From the NCBI RefSeq assembly GCF_016428645.1, contig NZ_JAELXW010000024.1, forward strand, positions 1 to 56,589: a DNA stretch of 56,589 nt, read 5' to 3'. This stretch comes from Glycomyces salinus (lineage in GTDB: Bacteria > Actinomycetota > Actinomycetes > Mycobacteriales > Micromonosporaceae). The notes beneath the pieces are model-generated. The model worked only from the letters and a program-made list of their open reading frames with translations. It did no database searches and was not told where the DNA came from. Positions 18,251-29,070 of the stretch are shown here, piece by piece. The position numbers and the translations under genes are program-made. Every line of letters begins with the position of its first letter. The stretch's first letter is position 1.

Positions 18251-19423
18251 ATGAAGCACCGCATCGTCGTCCTCGGGGCCGGATACGCCGGAGCCAGCGC
18301 CGCCGGGCGCCTGGCCCGCCGCCTCCACTCCGGCGACACCGATATCACCCTCGTCAACGCCGAGCCCGACTTCGTCGAGCGCGTCCGCATGCACCAGCTC
18401 GCCGCCGGGCAGGACCTCAAGCCCCGGCCGCTGGCCGACATGTTCGACGGCACGGGAGTGCGGCTTCGCCTGTCCCGCGTGACCGCCGTGGACGTCGAGC
18501 GCAAGACCGTCGCCCTCGACGACGGCGAGCTGGACTATGACACGCTCGTGTACGCCCTGGGCAGCGCCGCCGCCGACCACGGGGTTCCCGGGGTCGCCGA
18601 GCACGCCCACGACGTGTCCGGCCGCGCCTCGGCCCTGCGGCTGCGCGACCGCCTCACCCGCATGGACGCCGGCGGGACCGTCACCGTCGTCGGCGCCGGC
18701 CTGACCGGCGTCGAGGCCGCCAGTGAGATCGCCGAGTCCCGGCCGGACCTGCGGGTGGCCATCGTCGCCCGCGGCGGCTTCGGCGACTGGCTCTCGCCCA
18801 AGGGCCGACGGCACCTCAAGGGCGCGTTCGACCGGCTCGGCGTGGCCGTCCACGAGCACGCCGACGTCACCCGCGTCGAACCCGGGACCGTGGTCACCGC
18901 CGACGGCCGCACCGTTCCTGCCGAGGCGGCGGTGTGGACCGCCGGTTTCGCCGTCCACCCGATCGCCACCGCCACGGGCCTGGAGACGGCCGAGTCCGGT
19001 CAGATCGTCGTCGACCGGACCATGCGCTCGGTCTCGCACCGCGACGTCTACGCCGTCGGCGACGCCGCGCTGGCCGAGGGCCCGGGCGGCCGCCCGCTGC
19101 GCATGTCGTGCGCCTCGGGTACACCGACCGCCTGGCAGGCCGCCGACGCCATCGCCGCGCGCCTGACCGGTCGCAGGCTCCCCAAGGTGCCGATCCGCTA
19201 TTTCAACCAGTGCATCAGCATCGGCCGCGAGGACGGGCTCATCCAGTTCGTGACCGCCGATGACCGCGCCAAGCCGTACGTGCTCAAGGGGAAGAAGGCC
19301 GCCCGCTACAAGGAGGCGATCTGCAAGGTCGCGGCCTGGGGCGTCGCCAACCCGACCCTGGGAATGCCGGCCCGCCGCCGCCACTTCGCGCACGGCGGCG
19401 CCGAGGCCGCCGTCGCCGCCTGA
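18251..19423 (+). CDS. NAD(P)/FAD-dependent oxidoreductase (NDH-2-like), copy 1
   Basis: 390 residues, the pyridine-nucleotide-disulfide / type II NADH dehydrogenase fold. VVLGAGYAGASAAGRL at the N-terminus binds FAD ADP, VTVVGAGLTGVEAASEIAE (about 143-161) is an intact NAD(P)H Rossmann motif, and DVYAVGDAALAEG (about 260-272) is the second FAD motif. There are no redox Cys pairs and no obvious C-terminal membrane helix. It is the likely target of the preceding ECF41 sigma factor. The first 45 bases of the gene are identical to copy 2. Substrate is unknown. Confidence 0.9.
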   Translation: MKHRIVVLGAGYAGASAAGRLARRLHSGDTDITLVNAEPDFVERVRMHQLAAGQDLKPRPLADMFDGTGVRLRLSRVTAVDVERKTVALDDGELDYDTLVYALGSAAADHGVPGVAEHAHDVSGRASALRLRDRLTRMDAGGTVTVVGAGLTGVEAASEIAESRPDLRVAIVARGGFGDWLSPKGRRHLKGAFDRLGVAVHEHADVTRVEPGTVVTADGRTVPAEAAVWTAGFAVHPIATATGLETAESGQIVVDRTMRSVSHRDVYAVGDAALAEGPGGRPLRMSCASGTPTAWQAADAIAARLTGRRLPKVPIRYFNQCISIGREDGLIQFVTADDRAKPYVLKGKKAARYKEAICKVAAWGVANPTLGMPARRRHFAHGGAEAAVAA

Positions 19424-19454
19424 GAGGCCAGTGGCCCGCGACACAAGCCAATGG

Positions 19455-19488
19455 TGTCAGGAATTCGGGCGCCGCCCCGTTCAAGGGG
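19455..19488 (+). promoter_or_regulatory. Module promoter element, copy 2
   Basis: TGTCAG (19455-19460), 15 bases, then CCCGTTCAAGGGG (19476-19488), 38 bases before the ATG of the second oxidoreductase. A single-base change and the longer GGGG run distinguish it from copies 1 and 3. Confidence 0.6.
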
Positions 19489-19513
19489 CGAGCGAACCAG
19501 AAGGAGAGACACC

Positions 19514-20689
19514 ATGAAGCACCGCATCGTCGTCCTCGGGGCCGGATACGCCGGAGCCTACGCCGCCGGCATTCTGGCCCGGCGTCTCCACCCCGAGGAC
19601 GTCTCCGTCACCGTCGTCAACGCCGAGCCCGACTTCGTCGAGCGGATGCGGCTCCACCAGATCGCCGCCGGACACGACCTGAAGCACCGGCCGCTGGACG
19701 ACATGTTCGACGGCGCCGGGGCCCGGTTCCGGCTGGGACGGGTCACCGCCGTGGACGTCGAGCGCCGCACCGTCGCCCTCGACGACGGCGAGCTGGCCTA
19801 CGACACCCTCATGTACTCGCTCGGCAGCACCGCCGCCGACCACGGCGTGCCGGGCGTGGGCGAGCACGCCTTCCACGTCGCGGGCCGGCCTTCGGCGCTG
19901 CGCCTGCGCGAGCGCCTGCACCGCATCGGCGACGGCGGGAACGTGGTCGTCGTCGGCGGGAACCTGACCGCGATCGAGGCCGCCACCGAGTTCGCCGAGT
20001 CCCTCCCGGGACTGCGGATCAGCCTCGTCACCACCGGCGAGCTGGGCGGCTGGCTGGGCCCGGCGGCCCGCCGCCACCTGCTGCGCGCGTTCGACCGGTT
20101 CGGCATCGACGTCCACCAGCACACCGCCGTCGAGCGAGTCGAGGCCGGGCGGGTGGTCGCCGACGACGGCACCGCCTTCGACTCGGAGGCGACCGTGTGG
20201 GCGGCCGGTTTCGCCGTCCACCCGATCGCCGCCGCCAGCGGCCTGGAAGTGGCCGAGAACGGCCGGATCGTCGTCGACCGCACGATGCGCTCGGTCTCGC
20301 ACCCGGAGGTCTTCGCCGCGGGCGACAGCGTCCACGCCATCGGGGACAACGGGGAACCGCTGCCGATGTCGTGCGCCTCGGCCGGCTACACCGGCATCCA
20401 GGCCGCTGCCGCGATCGTCGGGCACCTCACCGGCCGCAAGATCGCCGAGAGCTCGCTGCCGTACGTGGGCAACCACATCAGCCTCGGCCGCAAGGACGCG
20501 ATCTTCCAGATGGTCGACGGCCGCGCGCGGTCGAAGTCCTGGGCCCTGCGCGGCCGGGCGGCCGCGGGGCTGAAGAACGGCATCCTCAACACGGCCGGAT
20601 GGGCCGTGGGGCACCCGACCTACGGGATGCCCAAGCGCAGGCTCCGCGCCGTCGCTTTCGGACACGCCGTCGAGGAGGTCGCCGCCTAG
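19514..20689 (+). CDS. FAD-dependent oxidoreductase, copy 2, with degenerate NAD(P)H motif
   Basis: 391 residues and close to copy 1 throughout. FAD motifs VVLGAGYAGAYAAG and VFAAGDSVHAIG are intact. The central dinucleotide motif, GAGLTG in copy 1 and GGGLTG in copy 3, reads GGNLTA here (148-153): the third motif position is Asn and the last Ala. This may weaken or remove NAD(P)H binding, or shift the electron donor. AGAAGGAGAG lies before the ATG, and a longer upstream frame is excluded by alignment with its paralogs. It is followed after 16 bases by the second sigma factor, so the two may be co-transcribed. Confidence 0.88.
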   Translation: MKHRIVVLGAGYAGAYAAGILARRLHPEDVSVTVVNAEPDFVERMRLHQIAAGHDLKHRPLDDMFDGAGARFRLGRVTAVDVERRTVALDDGELAYDTLMYSLGSTAADHGVPGVGEHAFHVAGRPSALRLRERLHRIGDGGNVVVVGGNLTAIEAATEFAESLPGLRISLVTTGELGGWLGPAARRHLLRAFDRFGIDVHQHTAVERVEAGRVVADDGTAFDSEATVWAAGFAVHPIAAASGLEVAENGRIVVDRTMRSVSHPEVFAAGDSVHAIGDNGEPLPMSCASAGYTGIQAAAAIVGHLTGRKIAESSLPYVGNHISLGRKDAIFQMVDGRARSKSWALRGRAAAGLKNGILNTAGWAVGHPTYGMPKRRLRAVAFGHAVEEVAA

Positions 20690-20705
20690 AGTGGGACGGG
20701 TGTCG

Positions 20706-21641
20706 ATGGACCGCGCCGCCACCGAGCGCTTCGAGGCCAGCCGCGACCGGCTGGCCTCGTTGGCCTACCGCCTGCTCGGCTCCGCCGCCGACGCCGAGGA
20801 CGCCGTGCAGGACGCGTTCCTGCGCTGGCAGGCCGCCGACCGGGACCTGATCGAGGTGCCCGAGGCGTGGCTGACCAAGGTCGTCACCAACCTCGCCCTC
20901 GACCGGCTCCGGTCGGCGAAGGTCCGCCGCGAGCGCGCAGTGGGCGCCTGGCTGCCCGAACCGCTGCTCGACGGCGACCCGATGCTGGGCCCGGCCGAGA
21001 CCGCCGAGCAGCGCGAATCGGTCTCCCTGGCGGTCCTGCTGCTGCTGGAGCGTCTCCCACCGGTCGAGCGGGCCGTGTACGTCCTGCGTGAGGCGTTCTC
21101 GTACAGTCACGCCGAGATCGCCGGCATCCTCGACATCACCGAGTCGGCCAGTCAGCAGCACGCCCACCGGGCCCGGCGGCACATGGGCGCCTCGCGCCGC
21201 GCCGGTGCGGTCGACCGCACCGATGCGCGCCGGATCGTCGAGGCGTTCCTGGACGCTGCCATGTCGGGGCACACCGAGCGGCTGGTCGCGCTGCTCACCG
21301 AGGACGCCAGCGCCATCTCCGACGGCGCGGGCCTGGCCGACAAGCTGATCGAGCTGTCGACTCCGGAGCGGGTCTCCGCCGCGGCGCGGGGCGCGCTCAA
21401 GCCCTCCCCCGGCAAGCTGGCGCGGATCGGCGGCTCCCCGGCGCTGTACGCCGCCCTGGTCAACGGCGGCCCGGCCGTGATCGCCGTGCTCGGCGACCGG
21501 GTGGTCGGCACGGTCGTGTTCGAGGTCCGCGACGGCAGGATCGCGCGCGGGATCGGCATGGCCTCCCCGGCCCGGCTCGGGCGCGTCACCGAGCAATGGC
21601 GGCGGCAGGACCACGACGAACCCGTCGTCCACTCCTGGTGA
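20706..21641 (+). CDS. ECF41-like sigma factor, copy 2, with altered C-terminal motifs
   Basis: 311 residues from ATG 20706, which best matches the start of copy 1; GTG at 20691 and 20700 are alternatives. Region 2 (RLASLAYRLLGSAADAEDAVQDAFLRWQAAD), WLPEP and region 4 (PPVERAVYVLREAFSYSHAEIAGILDITESASQQ) are intact, so it should recognise promoters. In the SnoaL-like domain, the DGGGR motif of copy 1 has become DGAGL and the NPDKL motif has become SPARL. These motifs are linked to control of ECF41 activity, so regulation of this copy probably differs. It shares 63 identical bases with copy 1 (20970-21032). Confidence 0.9.
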   Translation: MDRAATERFEASRDRLASLAYRLLGSAADAEDAVQDAFLRWQAADRDLIEVPEAWLTKVVTNLALDRLRSAKVRRERAVGAWLPEPLLDGDPMLGPAETAEQRESVSLAVLLLLERLPPVERAVYVLREAFSYSHAEIAGILDITESASQQHAHRARRHMGASRRAGAVDRTDARRIVEAFLDAAMSGHTERLVALLTEDASAISDGAGLADKLIELSTPERVSAAARGALKPSPGKLARIGGSPALYAALVNGGPAVIAVLGDRVVGTVVFEVRDGRIARGIGMASPARLGRVTEQWRRQDHDEPVVHSW

Positions 21642-21661
21642 CCAGCGTCACCACCGGCCGC

Positions 21662-21693
21662 TGTCAGGTTTCGCGGCCCTGTCCGGTTCAGGG
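21662..21693 (+). promoter_or_regulatory. Module promoter element, copy 3
   Basis: TGTCAG (21662-21667), 15 bases, then CCGGTTCAGGG (21683-21693), 40 bases before the ATG of the third oxidoreductase. The -10 side is identical to copy 1. Confidence 0.6.
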
Positions 21694-21722
21694 TGCACAC
21701 CCACCCGAACGGGAGCGAAGCC

Positions 21723-22892
21723 ATGAAGCACCGCATCGTCGTCCTCGGCGCCGGATACGCCGGGACCAGCACCGCCAACAGCCTGGCCAAGCGGCTCCAC
21801 CCGGACGACTTCGAGATCACCGTCGTCGACGCCGAGACCGACTTCGTCGAGCGCATCCGCTACCACCAGCTCGCCGTCGGCCAGCGGATCGAAGCCCGGC
21901 CGCTGGCCGAGCTGTTCGAGGGCACCGCGGTCCGGCTCCGCGTCGACCGCGTGACCGGGATCGCCCCTGAGCGCCGCACCGTCGCCCTCGACGGCGGCGA
22001 GCTGGACTACGACACGCTCGTGTACGCGCTCGGCTCGACCGGGAGCCTCGCTGACGCGCCCGGCGCCGCCGAGCACGTGTTCGAGGTCGGCAGCCGGGCC
22101 GGGGCCCTGCGGCTGCGCAAGCGGCTCGACGCGCTCGGCCCCGCCGACGAGGTCCTGGTGGTCGGCGGCGGACTGACCGGCATCGAGGCCGCGACCGAGA
22201 TCGCCGAGGCGCGCCCCGACCTGGCGGTCGCGCTGGCCGCCCGCGGGGAGTTCGCCGCCGGTTTCACTCCGGCCGGGCGCCGCTACCTGAGACGGGCCTT
22301 CGACGAACTGGGCGTGACCGTCCACGAGCACACGAGCGTCGAACGCATCGGAGCCGCCCTGGCGATCACCGACACCGGACGGGCGCTGCCGAGCGCGGCC
22401 ACCATCTGGTCGGCCGGGTTCGCCCACCACCCGATCGCCGCCGCCGCGGGGCTCGCGACCGACGAGGCGGGCCGGATCGAGGTCGACCGGACCATGAGGT
22501 CGGTCTCGCACCCGAGCGTGTGGGCGGTCGGCGACGCCGCCCTGGCGCCCGGACCGAAGGGCAGTCCGCTGCTGTCCAGGTGCGCTTCGGCCCTGCCGGC
22601 CTCGTGGCAGGCCGCGGACGAGATCGCCGCGGACCTGACCGGGAGCCGCCGCCACCGCATGCCGGTCTTCTTCGTGCAGCAGTGCGTGAGCCTGGGCCGA
22701 GAGCGCGGTCTGATCCAGGCGGTCTCCACCGACGACCGCCGCCCCCGCAAACTGCTCATGACCGGCCGGACCGGGGCCCGGTACAAGGAGATGATCTGCC
22801 GGTTCTCGCTGTGGTTGACGGCCCATCCGCTCCCGTTCGGCGCCGGACGGCGCCGCCGCGCGAAGCGGGTCCGGCAGGCCGCGTCCGTTTAG
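21723..22892 (+). CDS. NAD(P)/FAD-dependent oxidoreductase, copy 3
   Basis: 389 residues, the most diverged of the three. It has an FAD-binding VVLGAGYAGTSTANSL, an intact central VLVVGGGLTGIEAATEIAE, and VWAVGDAALAPG as the second FAD motif. The ATG at 21723 is fixed by alignment to copies 1 and 2 and by ACGGGAGCG upstream. The stop codon is interleaved with the convergent hisS stop (4-base overlap). It is probably expressed from the element at 21662-21693 under one or both sigma factors. Confidence 0.9.
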   Translation: MKHRIVVLGAGYAGTSTANSLAKRLHPDDFEITVVDAETDFVERIRYHQLAVGQRIEARPLAELFEGTAVRLRVDRVTGIAPERRTVALDGGELDYDTLVYALGSTGSLADAPGAAEHVFEVGSRAGALRLRKRLDALGPADEVLVVGGGLTGIEAATEIAEARPDLAVALAARGEFAAGFTPAGRRYLRRAFDELGVTVHEHTSVERIGAALAITDTGRALPSAATIWSAGFAHHPIAAAAGLATDEAGRIEVDRTMRSVSHPSVWAVGDAALAPGPKGSPLLSRCASALPASWQAADEIAADLTGSRRHRMPVFFVQQCVSLGRERGLIQAVSTDDRRPRKLLMTGRTGARYKEMICRFSLWLTAHPLPFGAGRRRRAKRVRQAASV

Positions 22893-24208
22893 GGGGCGAC
22901 GATCCTCGGGTGCAGATCCTCGGCGGGCGGCTCCCAGGAGTCCACGTCCACCGGGGTCTGCTCGCCCGAGCGGATGTCCTTGATCTGGTGCTCCTCGCCG
23001 GGGAAGAGCACGAACGGGATGCCGCGCTTGTCGGCGAACTTGATCTGCTTGCCGAACTTGGCCGCCGAGGGCGAGACCTGGGTGGGGACGCCGCGCTCGC
23101 GCAGCCGCCGGGCCAGCGCGTTCGCCTCGCCGCGGCCGTCCTCGTCGGCCAGGGCCACCAGGACGCAGGTGGGGACCTCGCGGGTGGCGTCGAGCGCACC
23201 GGAGCTCAGGAGCGGCACCAGCAGCCGCGAGACGCCGATCGAGATGCCGACCCCCGGGTAGGTGTTCTTGCCGTCCGAGGCGAGCGTGTCGTAGCGGCCG
23301 CCCGAGCAGATCGAGCCGAGCTGTTCGTGCCCTTCGAGGACGGTCTCGTAGACGGTGCCGGTGTAGTAGTCCAGGCCGCGGGCGATCTTCAGGTCGGCCA
23401 CCACCAGGCCGGGCGCCTGGTCGGCGGCGGCTTCGACGACGGCCGCGAGCTCACCGAGGCCCTCTTCGAGGAGCGGGTCGGTCACTCCGAGCGCCTTGAC
23501 CCGGTCGACGAACGAGGTGTCCTCGGAGCTGATCTCGGCCAGCTTCAGGCACGCCTCGGCCTGCTCGGGAGTCGCCTCGACCTGATCGATCAGGAGCTTC
23601 TGGACCGCCTCGGGCCCGACCTTGTCGAGCTTGTCGATGATCCGCAGCGCCTCGTCGGTGTCGTCGATGCCCAGGCCCTGGTAGAAGCCCTGGCAGAGCT
23701 TGCGGTTGTTGACGTGCATCCGCACCGGCGGCAGCGGCAGCCCGCGCAGGGCGTCGGCGATGACTAGCGGGATCTCGACCTCGTAGTGGGCCGGGAGCTC
23801 GTCGCGGTCGACGATGTCGATGTCGGCCTGCCAGAACTCTCGGAAGCGGCCCTCCTGCGGGCGCTCGCCCCGCCAGACCTGCTGGATCTGGTAGCGGCGG
23901 AACGGGAAGTTCAGCTTCCCGGCGTTCTCCAGCACGTAGCGGGCGAAGGGCACGGTCAGGTCGAAGTGGAGGCCGAGCCCGGCGTCGCCGCCCCCGGAGT
24001 CGGCCTGGAGGCGGCGCAGCACGTACACCTCCTTGGAGGTCTCGCCCTTGCGAAGCAGCTGGTCCATCTGCTCGACGGCGCGGGTCTGGACGTTCGCGAA
24101 GCCGTGCAGCTCGAACGCGCGGCGGAGGTGGTCGACGACCTGCTGCTCGACGATGCGCTGCCGGGGCAGCAGTTCGGGGAAACCCGAGAGCGGCTGGGGT
24201 CGTGGCAT
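22889..24208 (-). CDS. hisS: Histidyl-tRNA synthetase
   Basis: 439 residues, a class II synthetase that charges tRNA-His. Motif 2 region FRRYQIQQVWRGERPQEGRFREFWQADIDI, the HisA loop KIARGLDYYTGTVYE and motif 3 GVGISIGVSRLL are all present, followed by a C-terminal anticodon-binding domain from about residue 335. The MBL-fold hydrolase lies upstream on the same strand, 51 bases away, as in many actinobacteria; the two are probably co-transcribed. Confidence 0.96.
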   Translation of the reverse strand: MPRPQPLSGFPELLPRQRIVEQQVVDHLRRAFELHGFANVQTRAVEQMDQLLRKGETSKEVYVLRRLQADSGGGDAGLGLHFDLTVPFARYVLENAGKLNFPFRRYQIQQVWRGERPQEGRFREFWQADIDIVDRDELPAHYEVEIPLVIADALRGLPLPPVRMHVNNRKLCQGFYQGLGIDDTDEALRIIDKLDKVGPEAVQKLLIDQVEATPEQAEACLKLAEISSEDTSFVDRVKALGVTDPLLEEGLGELAAVVEAAADQAPGLVVADLKIARGLDYYTGTVYETVLEGHEQLGSICSGGRYDTLASDGKNTYPGVGISIGVSRLLVPLLSSGALDATREVPTCVLVALADEDGRGEANALARRLRERGVPTQVSPSAAKFGKQIKFADKRGIPFVLFPGEEHQIKDIRSGEQTPVDVDSWEPPAEDLHPRIVAP

Positions 24209-24259
24209 GGATGTCTCCTGATTCGAAGTTCGAGCTCGATGCGAATACTGCGGCGCGGT

Positions 24260-24937
24260 TCAGCGATGGGCCTGGGCGACCTGGCGCAGGTACGGGTTGG
24301 AGGCGCGCTCGGCGGCCATGTCGGTGCGCGGGCCGTGGCCGGGCAGGATCCGGACCTCGTCGGCCATCGGCAGGACCTTGCGCTCCAGGCTCTCCCACAT
24401 CTTCGTCGCGCTCCCGCCGGGCAGGTCGGTGCGCCCGATGGCCCCGGCGAACAGCACGTCGCCGGTGAGCGTGTAGGGCGTGGCATCGCGCGCGGCGGTG
24501 TGGAACATGATCGAGCCCTCGGTGTGGCCGGGGGCGTGGTCGACGGTGAACCGCATCCCGGCCAGTTCCAGGGCGGCCCCGTCGGACAGGACCTCGACGT
24601 CGTCGGGCTCGGTCCATTCCAGTCCGGTGCCGAACATGGCGCTGGTGCCGGGCCCGAAGCCGAGGGTCGGGTCCTGGAGCAGGTGGGAGTCGTCGGAGTG
24701 GATGAAGGCCGGCACGTCGCTGGCGCCGCACACCGGCGTCACCGAGAAGGTGTGGTCCAGGTGCCCGTGCGAGAGCAGGACGGCGACGGGCTTGAGCTTG
24801 TGCTCGGCCAGCGTCTCCTCCAGGCGGGGCGCGATGCCGATGCCGGGGTCGACCACGACGCATTCGGAGCCTCTGGAAGAGGCCAGCACGTAGCAGTTCG
24901 TGCCGAACGCGTCCGCCACCAGCGTCTCGATGAGCAC
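24260..24937 (-). CDS. MBL-fold metallo-hydrolase (glyoxalase II-like)
   Basis: 225 residues. HGHLDH (57-62) is the HxHxDH metal motif. APGHTEGS supplies another ligand His, TGDVLFAGAIGRTDLPG the bridging Asp, and the C-terminal LPGHGP a further His, so a binuclear metal centre looks complete. Small proteins of this kind act as hydroxyacylglutathione- or bacillithiol/mycothiol-type thioesterases. The true substrate is unknown. Its place between ppi/rel and hisS is conserved in actinobacteria. Confidence 0.88.
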   Translation of the reverse strand: MLIETLVADAFGTNCYVLASSRGSECVVVDPGIGIAPRLEETLAEHKLKPVAVLLSHGHLDHTFSVTPVCGASDVPAFIHSDDSHLLQDPTLGFGPGTSAMFGTGLEWTEPDDVEVLSDGAALELAGMRFTVDHAPGHTEGSIMFHTAARDATPYTLTGDVLFAGAIGRTDLPGGSATKMWESLERKVLPMADEVRILPGHGPRTDMAAERASNPYLRQVAQAHR

Positions 24938-25067
24938 CCGCTTTCCCTCCTTCGCCGCGCCTCAGGATACACCGGGTAGGCACGGTCATGACACCGACGG
25001 AGCCTCGATACACTCCAATTCCCATAAACCCCCTTTGCAAGCATTGGTTGATCGAGGAGGCCCCGCA

Positions 25068-25391
25068 GTGCCCGCCAAGTCGAAGCACATGGAGCGGCGC
25101 AAGCAGCGCATCGCGAACGCGAAGAAGAACGCGCGTCTGGCGGGCAAGATCCGCCGCCGCCGACAGCTCCAGGCGCTCCTCGGGCTGGTGGTGATCGCCG
25201 CGGTCCTGACCCTGGGCTATCTGTGGCAGACCGGGTTCTTCGACGACCCCGAGCCCCCGGCCGAGGACATGCCGACCGAGGATGTGATCCCGACCGACCA
25301 GATGCCCACAGACCAGCTGCCCACCGAGGAGGCGACCGACGTCCCCGAGGACGACGCCAGCGAAGCCCCCGGCGAAGAGACGACCGAATAA
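25068..25391 (+). CDS. Small basic single-TM protein
   Basis: 107 residues from GTG 25068, with GAGGAGG 7 bases upstream. The N-terminal 33 residues are very rich in Lys and Arg, followed by one transmembrane helix (about 36-58, LLGLVVIAAVLTLGYLW) and an acidic Pro/Thr/Glu-rich extracellular tail. The next gene has the same basic N-terminus/TM/acidic plan. I do not recognise a family. It may help anchor or assist the cyclophilin 36 bases downstream. Confidence 0.7.
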   Translation: MPAKSKHMERRKQRIANAKKNARLAGKIRRRRQLQALLGLVVIAAVLTLGYLWQTGFFDDPEPPAEDMPTEDVIPTDQMPTDQLPTEEATDVPEDDASEAPGEETTE

Positions 25392-25426
25392 CCCTTCAAG
25401 CGACGAAATTCTAAGGAGAACCGACG

Positions 25427-26377
25427 GTGGCGTCGAAACAGGCACAGCGCATGGCCGCCCGGGCCCAGCTCCAGCAGCGCATGGCGCAGAAGGCCGAGCA
25501 GGAACAGAAGCGCCGCACGGTCCTGTGGGCCACAGGCGGCGTCGCCGCCCTGGTGGTACTCGCGCTGGGCGCCTGGATCGTGTTCTCGGTCGTCGGCGGC
25601 GACGACGGCGACGGCACCGAGGCCGCCTCGGACTCCGAGACCGAGGGTTCCGATGAGGCCGCGGGCGAGGACGCCGCGGGCAACGACACCCCGATCGAGG
25701 ACACCGTCGCCACCGCCGAGGAGGCGGCAGCCCGCTGCGAGGGCGTCGAGCCCAGCGGCGAGGGCGAGGTCGCCGAGACCAGCGGCAGCCCCGACGGCCA
25801 GCCGGCCACCGACGTCTACCTCGAATGCATGTCGATGACGGTCCCCGACGCGTCCGAGACCGCCGACTGCGTCTACACCCCGACCACCGGCTCCGAGGTC
25901 CCGCCGACGACCGAGCCGGGCGCCGGAACCCAGGAGATGACCATCGTCTCCAACCTCGGCACCATCACCGCCGACATCGACACCGCCGCCGCCCCCTGCA
26001 CCGCCGGTTCCTTCACCTACCTGGCCGGCCAGGGCTACTTCGACGGCTCGCAGTGCCACCGGCTGACCACCGACGGCATCTACGTCCTCCAATGCGGTGA
26101 TCCTGACGCGCGGGGCGCGATCGAGGCCGGCTCTCCCCAGATGGCCGGACAGGGCGGCCCCGGCTACCAGTACGCCGAGGAGAACCTGCCCGACCAAGGC
26201 GAGAACAACTACCCGGCCGGGACCATCGCCATGGCCAACGCCGGGCCCGGGACCACTGGCAGCCAGTTCTTCATCGTCTACGACGACACCACGCTGGGAC
26301 CGGACTACACCGTCCTGGGCCAGATCACCTCGGGCCTGGACATCGTCGAGGAGGTCGCCGCCGCGGGCGCAGTGTGA
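25427..26377 (+). CDS. Membrane-anchored peptidyl-prolyl cis-trans isomerase, cyclophilin type
   Basis: 316 residues from GTG with AAGGAGAA upstream. A basic N-terminus, one TM helix (about 35-57) and an acidic linker lead to the cyclophilin domain from about residue 170 ([15 protein letters not shown]...[20 protein letters not shown]...[16 protein letters not shown]...[27 protein letters not shown]). The domain should fold outside the membrane and assist secreted proteins. Two features differ from the usual domain: it ends at VAAAGAV with no final beta-strand, and the catalytic Phe-Arg stretch reads CHRLTT. It is probably functional, but unusual at the C-terminus. Confidence 0.85.
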   Translation: MASKQAQRMAARAQLQQRMAQKAEQEQKRRTVLWATGGVAALVVLALGAWIVFSVVGGDDGDGTEAASDSETEGSDEAAGEDAAGNDTPIEDTVATAEEAAARCEGVEPSGEGEVAETSGSPDGQPATDVYLECMSMTVPDASETADCVYTPTTGSEVPPTTEPGAGTQEMTIVSNLGTITADIDTAAAPCTAGSFTYLAGQGYFDGSQCHRLTTDGIYVLQCGDPDARGAIEAGSPQMAGQGGPGYQYAEENLPDQGENNYPAGTIAMANAGPGTTGSQFFIVYDDTTLGPDYTVLGQITSGLDIVEEVAAAGAV

Positions 26378-26466
26378 TGCACACGCCCGGGCCCGAGGGC
26401 GCCCCCGGCTACGATGGAAACCTAAGCTTGATGAGCAGCGAGCGAATCGAGTTAGAGGAGGCGACG

Positions 26467-28836
<2,370 letters not shown>

Positions 28837-28867
28837 CACAGGCTGGCGCGAGCATGTGCGCTTTGGG

Positions 28868-28960
28868 GAAGGACTCGTTGGAGGCTATGACGACGGGGTT
28901 CTTCTCGTCGCGGTTGGTCAGGACTTAGAAGAGCAGTTCGGCGCCGTGTCGGTCGAGTTC
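28868..28960 (-). pseudogene. IstB (IS21-family) ATPase remnant with in-frame stop
   Basis: The minus strand reads ELDRHGAELLF, a TAA stop, then VLTNRDEKNPVVIASNESF. This matches the conserved IstB/IS21 helper segment (normally AELLFQVLTxREExNSVxIASNESF), with the Gln codon changed to a stop. Neither end continues as IstB. The rest of 28837-29070 holds no gene. Confidence 0.7.
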
Positions 28961-29070
28961 CATTCAGGGACGGCATGGCTCAACCGTGCGGAACCCGTGC
29001 GACATTCATGCCGCCATCACGAAGAATCGAACCAGTCCAGTTCCGCCCGAAATCCTGCATAGGAATATAC

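Noticed and set aside
28856..29062. Sixty-eight-codon plus-strand frame after rel
   Set aside because: It is the complement of the IstB relic, which explains the sequence better.
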